48,094 nt of DNA. It comes from RGIG1995 sp045645205. GTDB taxonomy: Bacteria; Bacillota; Clostridia; Oscillospirales; CAG-272. The translations under genes were made by a program, and so were the position numbers. The stretch lies in contig JAZRIJ010000080.1 of assembly GCA_045645205.1 (NCBI GenBank), positions 1-48,094 on the forward strand, in the 5' to 3' direction. The notes under the pieces are model-generated. The model was not told the origin of the DNA. It saw nothing but the letters and a program-made list of their open reading frames with translations, and ran no database searches. Shown one piece after another: positions 33,071 to 41,088 of the stretch; position 1 is the stretch's first letter, and every line of letters begins with the position of its first letter.

Positions 33071-34801
33071 TTAGTCTCTTACTTTTATATGAACCTCACG
33101 GAGCTGTTGTTCGGTTACTTCTCCGGGAGCGCCCATCATAACATCCTGCGCATTACCGTTCAAGGGGAATGCAATTACATCACGAATGGTATCTTCTTCT
33201 GCTATAAGCATTATTATTCTGTCAATACCGGGAGCCATACCTGCATGAGGAGGCGCACCGTATGAGAAGGCTGTGTAAAGCGCACCGAATTTTGCCTTTA
33301 CATCTTCCTCGCCGTAGCCTGCAATTTCAAAAGCTTTCTTCATAATATCGGGGTTGTGGTTACGTACAGCACCCGAAGAAAGCTCAACGCCGTTACAAAC
33401 GATATCATACTGATATGCGAAAATATCAAGCGGGTCTTTATTATTAAGAGCATCGAGACCGCCCTGAGGCATTGAGAAGGGGTTGTGTGTAAAGTCTATC
33501 TTCTTTGCTTCTTCGTTGTATTCGTACATGGGGAAATCAACGATATAGCAGAATTCAAAGCTGTCTTTCTTGATTATATCAAGCTCATTACCAAGCCATG
33601 TTCTGATTTCGCCTGCAAGCTTGTTTACAACTGCGGGAGCATCACAGATAAAGAATACTGTTTCGCCTTCCTTGATGCCCGTTATCTCTGCAAGCTGTAC
33701 CTTCTGCTCGGCTGAAAGGAACTTTGCGATAGGTCCTTTGTATTCTTCGCCTGCAAGGGTAAGGTAACCGAGACCCTTCATTCCAATGCTTGTTGCAAAC
33801 TTGAGAGATTCCTCAAAGAACTTCTTGGATTTGCCCTGGCAGTCTGCAACGATACCGCGAACGGGCTTGCCCTTGAATATGGGGAAGTCAACACCTGCAA
33901 AAAACTCTGTCAAATCGCAGATGATAAGGGGGTTGCGAAGGTCGGGCTTATCCGAACCGTATTTGAGCATAGCTTCGTTAAAGGGAATTCTTCTGAAAGG
34001 AGGTTTAGAAACCTCTTTGTCGGAGAACTTGCTGAAAGTATTGTAAAGAACTGTTTCGCCTACTTCAAGTACGTCGTCTTGTGTAGCAAAAGCCATTTCA
34101 TAGTCGAGCTGATAGAATTCACCTGGAGAACGGTCCTGACGAGCATCTTCATCACGGAAGCAAGGAGCAATCTGGAAGTATCTATCAAAGCCCGATGTCA
34201 TAAGAAGCTGTTTAAACTGCTGAGGAGCCTGGGGAAGCGCATAGAACTTACCCTTATGCTTACGGCTGGGGACGAGATAGTCTCTTGCACCTTCGGGTGA
34301 AGAAGCTGTAAGAATAGGCGTCTGTATTTCTAGGAATCCCAAGCCTTCCATCTGACTGCGGATAAAGTTAATAATCTTGCTGCGAAGCACGATATTCTTG
34401 TGAATAGCTGGATTTCTGAGGTCGAGGAAACGATACTTGAGTCTAACGTCTTCTCTTGTCTGTGTAGATGCTGAAATTTCAAAAGGAAGCGCGTTACGGC
34501 AAGGACCGAGAATTTCAAGGCTCTCAACCTTAACTTCAACGTAACCCGTTGCAAGTTTTTCATTTACAGTTTCATCATCTCTTTTTGCTACAATACCCTT
34601 TACGGCAACAACAGTTTCCTTTGTTACGTCTTTGAGAAGGCTGTCGTCTGACAATACAGTTTGTGTTACGCCGTAGTGGTCGCGGAGGTCAACAAAAACA
34701 ACACCGCCGTGATCTCTTATCGTGTCTACCCATCCGGTCAAAACAACGCTTTGACCGATGTGCTCAACACCTATTTCATTACAAGTATGAGTTCTTATCA
34801 T
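33071..34801 (-). CDS. aspS: Aspartyl-tRNA synthetase, probably non-discriminating
   Basis: Charges tRNA-Asp and, if non-discriminating, also tRNA-Asn with Asp. 576 residues in bacterial order: OB-fold anticodon domain (1-110), class II core with motif 2 FRDEDARQDRSPGEFYQLD near residue 218, the GAD insertion (about 280-420) and motif 3 GMAPGIDRI near residue 530. The anticodon domain has RDHGG with His at residue 31, where discriminating enzymes such as that of E. coli have Leu. In Pseudomonas aeruginosa His31 was reported as a determinant of tRNA-Asn charging. Together with gatCAB downstream and the Asn-type T-box, this supports a non-discriminating enzyme that feeds transamidation. Confidence 0.96.
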   Translation of the reverse strand: MIRTHTCNEIGVEHIGQSVVLTGWVDTIRDHGGVVFVDLRDHYGVTQTVLSDDSLLKDVTKETVVAVKGIVAKRDDETVNEKLATGYVEVKVESLEILGPCRNALPFEISASTQTREDVRLKYRFLDLRNPAIHKNIVLRSKIINFIRSQMEGLGFLEIQTPILTASSPEGARDYLVPSRKHKGKFYALPQAPQQFKQLLMTSGFDRYFQIAPCFRDEDARQDRSPGEFYQLDYEMAFATQDDVLEVGETVLYNTFSKFSDKEVSKPPFRRIPFNEAMLKYGSDKPDLRNPLIICDLTEFFAGVDFPIFKGKPVRGIVADCQGKSKKFFEESLKFATSIGMKGLGYLTLAGEEYKGPIAKFLSAEQKVQLAEITGIKEGETVFFICDAPAVVNKLAGEIRTWLGNELDIIKKDSFEFCYIVDFPMYEYNEEAKKIDFTHNPFSMPQGGLDALNNKDPLDIFAYQYDIVCNGVELSSGAVRNHNPDIMKKAFEIAGYGEEDVKAKFGALYTAFSYGAPPHAGMAPGIDRIIMLIAEEDTIRDVIAFPLNGNAQDVMMGAPGEVTEQQLREVHIKVRD

Positions 34802-34875
34802 AATTCATTTCTCCCATTTATTTTTACTATATTATTTTTAACTTGTTTCTTATGGGATAATCAAGCGCAAAAAAC

Positions 34876-34920
34876 AAAAAAGATGCTCTCGTTCCCATAG
34901 CTAATGGGACGAAAGACATC
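34876..34920 (-). terminator. T-box controlled terminator before aspS
   Basis: On the minus strand GATGTCTTTCGTCCCAT pairs (with mismatches) with ATGGGAACGAGAGCATC, then T6. It is mutually exclusive with the antiterminator that includes the T-box sequence at 34924-34936. Confidence 0.85.
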
Positions 34921-35150
34921 TTCCGCGATACCACCCAAATTGACTCTTTTGCATTTTTACAAAAAAGCCCTCTCAATTTACGCCGTCTCGTAGCGCTCCC
35001 CGTGCAATTCTACTGACCTTTCAAACTAAAAGGCTTTCTTTTGCATGCTCCGAAGTGTTTTTCTCAAAAGCCCTCAATACCGCCCTTTCACCTATCGGCA
35101 GCTCTCTGGAAATGAAGTTACTTTTGTTACTCTCTTCATCATCGCATTAA
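34876..35150 (-). promoter_or_regulatory. T-box riboswitch of the aspS-gatCAB operon, Asn (AAC) specifier
   Basis: The T-box sequence GGGTGGTATCGCG lies at 34936-34924. It is followed by a terminator hairpin with a T run (34920-34876). In stem I, GAAG (35137-35134) pairs with CTTC (35055-35052), and CAAAAG pairs with CTTTTG above. The loop between holds AGAGTAA on the 5' side and AGAAAAACA on the 3' side. By T-box geometry the codon just before the last purine is the specifier: AAC at 35059-35057, Asn. Uncharged tRNA-Asn would favour the antiterminator and operon expression. The stem I fold was drawn by eye. Confidence 0.85.
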
Positions 35151-35159
35151 TTATAGTTT

Positions 35160-35188
35160 ATTGTATAACATCAAATAAAATTTGTCAA
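35160..35188 (-). promoter_or_regulatory. Sigma-A promoter of the T-box leader
   Basis: On the minus strand TTGACA (35188-35183), 17-base spacer, TACAAT (35165-35160), directly behind the asparaginase stop (35208). Confidence 0.8.
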
Positions 35189-35207
35189 TATTTTTCAGCA
35201 ATATTTT

Positions 35208-36305
35208 TTATGTTTTTTCTCCTACATAAACAAACTCCATATTTATACCTTCGCCCAAAAACTCAATAAGCTCCTCTCCCCGCATTCCGAGAGATACGCC
35301 TATAAGCGTTTTTGCATAAGCAGACTCAAGAGTCGTGCCAAACAGTCCCTTTCCGCCGTTCCGCAACGCATCCCCCGTACTTGTGTAAGTATATGCCTCT
35401 CTGTTGCAGGGCGATACAATGACCGGAATATTTTCACTCTCTGCCTTTCTTAACAAATACAGTATTGAATGGTCCGAAAAGTTGTTATTCGACTCATTTG
35501 GATTTTTACGTTCAACGCATACCGTATCAGAGTGATATGTTCCATGAACTATGGCTTTTACTCCGTCTAAATTGAGCCTCGAATACACAAGCCCCACATA
35601 CGGCTGAATGAGCATAACACCGTCAGACAGTCTGCCGAGTCTGTTAAGCAAAAAGCCCTCTGTTTCAAACGCCCTTCCGGTTAGACTTGCATTCTCCTTG
35701 TCTTCTACTTTCATAGCATCTTCGCTGTAAAAATTGTGGTTGTAATTACGGCACTGCAAAAGATGAGAGCCATAATGTACAAGCAGTTCTCCGTCTGAAG
35801 CTTTCGGATTTCTTTCATCTGTCATATTTCGGTAAACTGCATATACATTGGGAGCTATTCCGTTCATAATAAGCTCGACCGCCGCTCTGAAATTTGCGTG
35901 TCCGTTTGTTTCTTTCTTTGACAGATCAAGCTGTGCTGACACCATACATACGGGAATTGGCGCGCCCGCCAAAACCAACGAAAGAAGCGACGAGGTATAT
36001 GCAAGCGTATCCGTGCCGTGAAGCACGATTATTCCCCTGTACCCTTTCCATGTGGTTTCCTTGCGAAAAATATCAAGAAGCTCGTTCCATACACCTATTG
36101 TCATATTTTCGCTCAAAATATCCTCGGAAAGCTTTTCTGTATCAAAATCCACCACATCAACAAAAGGAGATGTTGATTTCTTGTAATATGCAATTATCTT
36201 CTTGTTTGCTTCGACGGCATTTGATTGATTTTCATTGTTTTTGTCCAATTCAGAGCATATAGTTCCGCCTGTCAGCACAACAAGTATTCTTTGTTTTTCG
36301 CTCAT
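35208..36305 (-). CDS. Asparaginase family protein
   Basis: Hydrolyses asparagine to aspartate and ammonia. The 365 residues have both catalytic threonine motifs: LTGGTICS at residues 11-18 and VLHGTDTLAYTSSLL near residue 95. There is no signal peptide, so it acts in the cytosol. The middle section MVSAQLDLSKKETNG replaces the usual GAMRP...SADG, so it is a divergent member of the type I/II group; specificity for Asn, Gln or another amide is not certain. It ends 20 bases before the promoter of the Asn-sensing aspS operon on the same strand, which may be functional proximity or chance. Confidence 0.8.
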   Translation of the reverse strand: MSEKQRILVVLTGGTICSELDKNNENQSNAVEANKKIIAYYKKSTSPFVDVVDFDTEKLSEDILSENMTIGVWNELLDIFRKETTWKGYRGIIVLHGTDTLAYTSSLLSLVLAGAPIPVCMVSAQLDLSKKETNGHANFRAAVELIMNGIAPNVYAVYRNMTDERNPKASDGELLVHYGSHLLQCRNYNHNFYSEDAMKVEDKENASLTGRAFETEGFLLNRLGRLSDGVMLIQPYVGLVYSRLNLDGVKAIVHGTYHSDTVCVERKNPNESNNNFSDHSILYLLRKAESENIPVIVSPCNREAYTYTSTGDALRNGGKGLFGTTLESAYAKTLIGVSLGMRGEELIEFLGEGINMEFVYVGEKT

Positions 36306-36342
36306 ATTTCCCTACCGCCCTCTCTGCAACTTTGTTTACCAC

Positions 36343-36371
36343 ATTATATAATATATCCCGAAATTAGTCAA
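36343..36371 (-). promoter_or_regulatory. Sigma-A promoter of the asparaginase gene
   Basis: On the minus strand TTGACT (36371-36366), 17-base spacer, TATAAT (36348-36343), about 40 bases before the ATG. Confidence 0.7.
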
Positions 36372-36473
36372 TAAAACATAATTTAATACAATTTCAAAAC
36401 CAATTCGTTTCATATTATATACAAATATTTTGTAAAAACATTTTATAATATGGCGCATTTATATATAAAAATA

Positions 36474-36502
36474 TTGCATATCCCCCCAAAATAATGTATA
36501 AT
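36474..36502 (+). promoter_or_regulatory. Sigma-A promoter of the BspA-like lipoprotein gene
   Basis: TTGCAT (36474-36479), 17-base spacer with a C6 run, TATAAT (36497-36502). The ATG at 36558 has GAGG nine bases upstream. Confidence 0.65.
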
Positions 36503-36557
36503 ATTTTTGATGTATACCATGGGAGGAGACACGCATAAGAATTAGAGGAGGTCTGAT

Positions 36558-37904
36558 ATGGAAAAGTTATTTCGTTTTGGAATATTCATTTTATGTATTT
36601 TTATAACGTCAGTTTTCACAATGACTTCGTGTAACAAACACTCACACAAGTGGAGTGATTGGGAGGTTGTCAATGCACCTACTTGTACCGAAAGGGGCAA
36701 ACAAAAACGAGAATGCAACTGCGGAGAAACCGAAACAGAAACTATTGCTCCAAAAGGACACTTTCAATATGAATGGATAACAACAATAGAACCTACAAAG
36801 ACTGAAAATGGCGAGGTATGTCTTATATGCAGCTCATGTAAAACAACATTGGATACAAGAGTCGCTTCTCGGGGTTCGGTAGGTTTAATTTATTTGGAAA
36901 ACGATAACGGTTATACTGTTATTGGTGTTGGCACTTGCACCGATACTGATATTGTAATTCCTGAAAATTATAATGGCAAGAATGTTACAGCTATCAGTAA
37001 AGATGCTTTCATGGGCAATGACGATATATCAAGCATTGAAATTCCAAATACTGTAACAAGCATAGATGACTCAACATTCAAACGGTGTGTTGGATTAAAA
37101 AGCGTTTCTATTCCAAACAGTGTAACAAGTATTGGAAAATCAGCTTTTGAACTTTGTTCTAATATAAACGAAATCAACATCCCCGACAGTGTAACAAATA
37201 TAGGTAGTAATGCATTTGCAAGATGCAGTAGCTTGACAAGAATAACACTTCCCTGCGAATTGTCAAGAATTGAAAATTCTTTGTTCTACCAATGCGTAAA
37301 TCTAAAAGAAATTACAATTCCTGATACCGTTACATATATTGATTCTGTGGCATTTAATGAATGCAGCAGTCTAAAAGACATTACTATTCCCGGCAGTGTA
37401 TCGGAAATTAATGCAAACGCTTTTTCGAAATGTACCGATTTGACAAACATAACGATACTTGACGGAGTAAAATATATACGCGCCGAAGTTTTTTCTTACT
37501 GCACAAAATTAAAGAGCATTTCTATTCCCGACAGTGTAAAATTTATTGGATGGGGCGCATTTGCCTTCTGTAACAATATGACAGACATAAATTTGCCTAA
37601 AGGTATCACAGAACTTATAGACCAGACATTCTGGGATTGCTACAGTATAAAAACAGTTACCATTCCCGATGGTGTAACAAAAATCGGATACGGTGTTTTT
37701 CTTAACTGTACAGCGCTAAGCAGCATTACTATTCCAAACAGTGTAACATCTTTTGACCGTTCACCTTTCGATAATTGTACCGATTTAATGAGTATTACAT
37801 ATAACGGAACAAAAGAAGAGTGGTACTCTATAGACGAAAAAAAACAGGTTACTCTTCCTCAAGACTGTGTTATATATTGCAAAAATGGAAATATTGAATT
37901 TTAG
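36558..37904 (+). CDS. BspA-like leucine-rich repeat surface lipoprotein
   Basis: Residues 1-24 form a lipoprotein signal with lipobox MTSC, so the protein is tethered to the outer face by a lipid on Cys. Residues 28-105 hold a Cys-paired segment of the type PTCTERGKQKRECNCGE, related in style to the tail repeats of the 20726-22729 protein. From about residue 130 on there are about eleven TpLRR/LRR_5 repeats of about 23 residues with the pattern ITIPDSVTSIGxxAFxxCxxL. BspA-like proteins mediate adhesion or host and particle binding; the ligand here is unknown. Near-identical repeats also give DNA-level repetition. Lgt, which lipidates such proteins, is encoded at 41089. Confidence 0.88.
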   Translation: MEKLFRFGIFILCIFITSVFTMTSCNKHSHKWSDWEVVNAPTCTERGKQKRECNCGETETETIAPKGHFQYEWITTIEPTKTENGEVCLICSSCKTTLDTRVASRGSVGLIYLENDNGYTVIGVGTCTDTDIVIPENYNGKNVTAISKDAFMGNDDISSIEIPNTVTSIDDSTFKRCVGLKSVSIPNSVTSIGKSAFELCSNINEINIPDSVTNIGSNAFARCSSLTRITLPCELSRIENSLFYQCVNLKEITIPDTVTYIDSVAFNECSSLKDITIPGSVSEINANAFSKCTDLTNITILDGVKYIRAEVFSYCTKLKSISIPDSVKFIGWGAFAFCNNMTDINLPKGITELIDQTFWDCYSIKTVTIPDGVTKIGYGVFLNCTALSSITIPNSVTSFDRSPFDNCTDLMSITYNGTKEEWYSIDEKKQVTLPQDCVIYCKNGNIEF

Positions 37905-37958
37905 TTCTCACAAAAAGATTTACCGAATTAACGATAATTCTCATATTTTAAACAAAAC

Positions 37959-37987
37959 GCCCTTGAACCAAATCAAAGTTCAAGGGC
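37959..37987. terminator. Terminator between the BspA-like gene and galE
   Basis: Perfect 10-bp stem GCCCTTGAAC / GTTCAAGGGC (37959-37968 / 37978-37987). The T-rich side follows it on the minus strand, so it mainly ends galE. Confidence 0.85.
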
Positions 37988-38004
37988 ATTAATCTCGCTT
38001 ATAT

Positions 38005-38997
38005 TTATTTAAAATTCTTTACGCAGAAGTTCCATGCGCTCTTGACCATGTCAACAACGTCTCTTTCAGCCTTCCAGCCAAGCTCTTTATAAGCTTTTGC
38101 CGGATCTGCATAACATTCTGCAATATCTCCGGGGCGTCGGGGCGCGATAACATAGGGAACTTCAATTCCGTTCTGTTCTTCAAATGCTTTTACAAGCTGA
38201 AGAACCGAATATCCGTTACCTGTTCCGAGGTTATAGATGTTTACACCGTTCAGCTTATCAAGCGCCTTAAGATGTCCGTTTGCAAGGTCAACAACGTGGA
38301 TATAGTCGCGAACACCCGTTCCGTCAACCGTTTCATAGTCGTCTCCGAAAACATTCAAGTGAGGAAGCTCTTTGTTTGCCACCTTTACTATGTAAGGCAT
38401 AAGGTTGTTCGGAATACCGTTGGGATTTTCACCGAATGTACCCGTCTCGTCAGCGCCAATGGGGTTAAAGTATCTGAGAATGGTTACATTCCACTCATTA
38501 TCGGACACATAAAGGTCTTGCAGTATCTGTTCTATCATAAGCTTTGTGCTGCCATAGGGATTGGTAGTGCTAAGCGGAAAATCCTCTCTTATCGGAACGC
38601 TTTCCGGCTTTCCGTAAACTGTTGCAGAAGAGCTGAATACAATAGACTTACATCCGTGAGATGCCATGACCTCACATAAAGCCAATGTTCCTTCAATATT
38701 GTTATGATAGTAAAACAAGGGTTTTGATACAGACTCGCCTACCGCCTTAAGACCTGCAAAGTGGATAACGGCATCTATCTTGTGTTCTTCAAATATCTTA
38801 TTTAAACCGTCTCTGTCAAGTATATCTGTTTTATAGAACGCAACTTCTTTTCCGGTTACTTTCTTAATCTTGTCAACAACTTCTATCTGTGAATTGTAAA
38901 GGTTATCGCAAATTACTACCTCATAACCTGCTTCCAAAAGCAAAACAACCGTATTTGAGCCAATGTAACCTGTTCCGCCCGTAACAAGAATTTTCAT
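38005..38997 (-). CDS. galE: UDP-glucose 4-epimerase
   Basis: Interconverts UDP-glucose and UDP-galactose (possibly the N-acetyl forms) for surface glycans or galactose use. The 330 residues show the NAD site GGTGYIGSN at residues 7-15, catalytic Ser in SSSATVYG near residue 124 and YGSTKLMIE with Tyr and Lys near residues 148-152, then RYFNPIGAD. Complete. It is not next to Leloir genes. No galE-only promoter is obvious except a weak TTGTTT/TATAAC pair (39042-39015) that overlaps the rpmA terminator, so read-through from rpmA is possible. Confidence 0.95.
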   Translation of the reverse strand: MKILVTGGTGYIGSNTVVLLLEAGYEVVICDNLYNSQIEVVDKIKKVTGKEVAFYKTDILDRDGLNKIFEEHKIDAVIHFAGLKAVGESVSKPLFYYHNNIEGTLALCEVMASHGCKSIVFSSSATVYGKPESVPIREDFPLSTTNPYGSTKLMIEQILQDLYVSDNEWNVTILRYFNPIGADETGTFGENPNGIPNNLMPYIVKVANKELPHLNVFGDDYETVDGTGVRDYIHVVDLANGHLKALDKLNGVNIYNLGTGNGYSVLQLVKAFEEQNGIEVPYVIAPRRPGDIAECYADPAKAYKELGWKAERDVVDMVKSAWNFCVKNFK

Positions 38998-39035
38998 AAA
39001 CTTTTTCTCCCTTAGTTATATTTCATAGAAGATAC

Positions 39036-39078
39036 AAAACAACGGTATTTCCAAAAGCAGAAATACCGTATTGTTTTT
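39036..39078 (-). terminator. Terminator of rplU-prp-rpmA
   Basis: CGGTATTTC pairs with GAAATACCG around an eight-base loop, extended by AAAACAA/TTGTTTT past a two-base bulge; T-rich on the minus strand. Confidence 0.8.
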
Positions 39079-39086
39079 AAGCAAAA

Positions 39087-39365
39087 TTATTCAGCATAAA
39101 CACTTGCGTATTTTCTGCCCTGTGCTTTCTTTTCAAATTTAACTTTTCCGCTAACCTTTGCAAACAAGGTGTCGTCTGTTCCGATACCAACATTTACGCC
39201 GGGACGAATGTGTGTTCCTCTCTGACGAACGATAATGCTGCCTGCTGTTACTGTCTGGCCGTCAGCTGCTTTTACACCAAGTCTTTTGGACTCGCTGTCT
39301 CTGCCGTTCTTTGTAGAACCAACACCTTTTTTGTGTGCGAAAAACTGCAAACTGATTCTCAACAT
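39087..39365 (-). CDS. rpmA: Ribosomal protein L27 with cleavable N-terminal extension
   Basis: Large-subunit protein whose N-terminus reaches the peptidyl transferase centre. The 92 residues start MLRISLQFF followed by AHKKGVGST; in Firmicutes the nine-residue leader ending in FF is removed by the Prp protease before L27 can work. The body (GVKAADGQTVTAGSIIVRQRG) is normal. It follows prp by 24 bases, the expected order rplU-prp-rpmA. Confidence 0.97.
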   Translation of the reverse strand: MLRISLQFFAHKKGVGSTKNGRDSESKRLGVKAADGQTVTAGSIIVRQRGTHIRPGVNVGIGTDDTLFAKVSGKVKFEKKAQGRKYASVYAE

Positions 39366-39389
39366 TGTTATTTACACCTCTTTTTGATG

Positions 39390-39740
39390 TTAATCTTCTT
39401 GTTCGGATACATCGAGATAATCATAGTATTCTTCGAGCATATCGTTTAACTGTAAGTAGTATGCTTCGATAAGTCCCGATATCGCAAAGCGTTTTCTTTC
39501 ATCGACCTCAAACTCAGCCAATGCTCCCCTTGCAACCACCTTTATGTCGGTAGTATCTTCATCTATGGTATATTCGACATCCGATGCGTATGAAACTTCG
39601 ATGGCATTTATTATAAGCATAGTCATTGCAGACACCGCCGAGCAGACTATATCGTCCCCCGATTCCGCATATCCCGCATGACCCTTTTCTTCAAAGCCGT
39701 AATAAACTCCATCACGTTTGAAAAAAGTAAACTTAATCAT
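39390..39740 (-). CDS. prp: Ribosomal-processing cysteine protease Prp
   Basis: Cleaves the N-terminal leader of L27. The 116 residues show the catalytic His in KGHAGYAESG near residue 20 and the catalytic Cys in DIVCSAVSAMT near residue 33, both at the family positions. It lies between the genes of L21 and L27, three bases from rplU. The matching cleavage motif is present in the rpmA product. Confidence 0.93.
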   Translation of the reverse strand: MIKFTFFKRDGVYYGFEEKGHAGYAESGDDIVCSAVSAMTMLIINAIEVSYASDVEYTIDEDTTDIKVVARGALAEFEVDERKRFAISGLIEAYYLQLNDMLEEYYDYLDVSEQED

Positions 39741-39743
39741 GCC

Positions 39744-40055
39744 TTAGCCGTTGATCTTTTCAATCTGTACCTTGGTGTAGGGCTGTCTGTGACCTTTTTT
39801 CTTCTTCTCGTTCTTCTTAGGCTTGTAAGTCATAACGAGAATCTTCTTTCCCTTGCCGGATTTGATAACATTAGCAGTAACTGCGGCACCCTCAACATAG
39901 GGAGCGCCAACTGTTGTCTTTTCACCGTCGGACAAAGCCATTACTTTATCAAAAGTAACCTTTTCTCCGTCTTCAACACCGAGTTTTTCAATGAAAAGGA
40001 TGTCACCTTCTGTGACCTTATACTGCTTTCCGCCTGTTTCGATTACTGCAAACAC
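39744..40055 (-). CDS. rplU: Ribosomal protein L21
   Basis: 23S rRNA-binding protein of the large subunit. From the GTG at 40055 (MFAVIETGGKQYKV) it has 103 residues, exactly the family's usual length, and ends in the typical GHRQPYTKVQIEKI. A GTG three codons upstream is part of the GAGAGGTG ribosome site itself and is rejected as the start. Confidence 0.97.
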   Translation of the reverse strand: MFAVIETGGKQYKVTEGDILFIEKLGVEDGEKVTFDKVMALSDGEKTTVGAPYVEGAAVTANVIKSGKGKKILVMTYKPKKNEKKKKGHRQPYTKVQIEKING

Positions 40056-40065
40056 GAAAAGCACC

Positions 40066-40147
40066 TCTCTTCCTTTTTAATCTCGCTAATATAGGTAAAA
40101 GCTTTGTAAATCAACGCCTTTTTTGAAACCTATACATTATGCGGCAG
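40066..40147 (-). ncRNA. Structured 5' leader of rplU, possible L21 leader
   Basis: The untranslated leader can close by TATAGGT (40134-40128 on minus) pairing with ACCTATA (40096-40090), enclosing about 31 bases. A ribosomal-protein autoregulatory element is known at this position in Firmicutes (L21 leader). I did not confirm the consensus. Confidence 0.4.
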
Positions 40148-40150
40148 TAT

Positions 40151-40180
40151 ATTATATCATCAACTGTCTTTATTTGTCAA
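40151..40180 (-). promoter_or_regulatory. Sigma-A promoter of rplU-prp-rpmA
   Basis: On the minus strand TTGACA (40180-40175), 18-base spacer, TATAAT (40156-40151). Confidence 0.75.
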
Positions 40181-40226
40181 GTATATTTGGCAATTATTTT
40201 TCAAAAAATATTGCTTTTCGGTAAAT

Positions 40227-41087
40227 TTAATTTTTACCCGCCATACGCTTCTTTGCGGCAGACAGAGTATTCTGCAAAAGCATTACTCTTGTCATAGGTC
40301 CGACACCGCCGGGAACAGGTGTAATATACGATGCCTTCTTCTCCGCAGACTCATAATCAACATCTCCGCAAAGCTTACCGTTTTCATCTCTGCACATACC
40401 GACATCTATAACGACTGCGCCTTCTTTTATCATATCGCCCGTGATAAACTTCGCTCTGCCTATCGCAACAACAAGTATATCTGCTTCACGGCAAATTTCC
40501 TCAAGATTTTTCGTTTTGCTGTGGCAAACGGTAACAGTACCGTTCTTGTGTAAAAGCAGCATAGCCTGCGGCTTGCCTACAATGTTGCTTCTGCCCACAA
40601 CAACGCAATTCTTACCCGCAACCTCGATGTTGCTTCTTTCAAGCAATGCCATAACCCCTGCCGGAGTGCAAGGCAAAAGCTCATAATCACCTATCATTAT
40701 CTTTCCTACGTTATAGGGATGAAACGCATCAACGTCCTTGCTTACATCTATATTATTTATAATAAGGTCGGAGTTCAGATGCTTAGGCAGCGGAAGCTGA
40801 ACGATTATACCGTGTACGCTGTCATCGTTATTGAGCTTATGTACAAGGTCAAGCAGCTCTTCCTCTGTGGTATTTTCGGGAAGCGCGTGTACGATGGAAT
40901 TTATTCCTGTTTCGTCGCAGTCCTTTTTCTTGTTTCTTACATATACCTGAGATGCAGGATCTTCACCCACGATTATAACCGCAAGTCCGGGAACTGTTCC
41001 CTTTTCCTCTTTCATCTTTGCAACCTCTGCCGAGATCTCCTGTCTTATTGCGGCGGATATCGCCTTACCGTCAATTATCTTTGCCAT
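40227..41087 (-). CDS. folD: Bifunctional methylenetetrahydrofolate dehydrogenase/cyclohydrolase
   Basis: Interconverts 5,10-methylene-, methenyl- and 10-formyl-tetrahydrofolate, giving formyl units for purine and fMet synthesis. The 286 residues show VGEDPASQVYVRNKKK near residue 40 with the catalytic Lys, GIIVQLPLPKHL near residue 94, the NADP site VVGRSNIVGKP near residue 165 and the C-terminal PVPGGVGPMTRVML. Complete. One base after lgt, so same operon; a small hairpin (40220-40238) overlaps its stop. Confidence 0.97.
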   Translation of the reverse strand: MAKIIDGKAISAAIRQEISAEVAKMKEEKGTVPGLAVIIVGEDPASQVYVRNKKKDCDETGINSIVHALPENTTEEELLDLVHKLNNDDSVHGIIVQLPLPKHLNSDLIINNIDVSKDVDAFHPYNVGKIMIGDYELLPCTPAGVMALLERSNIEVAGKNCVVVGRSNIVGKPQAMLLLHKNGTVTVCHSKTKNLEEICREADILVVAIGRAKFITGDMIKEGAVVIDVGMCRDENGKLCGDVDYESAEKKASYITPVPGGVGPMTRVMLLQNTLSAAKKRMAGKN

Positions 41088-41088
41088 C

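Noticed and set aside
37010..37800. DNA-level direct repeats that could be read as a CRISPR-like or mobile array
   Set aside because: They are in-frame leucine-rich repeats of the BspA-like protein, with period about 69 bases and variable sequence.
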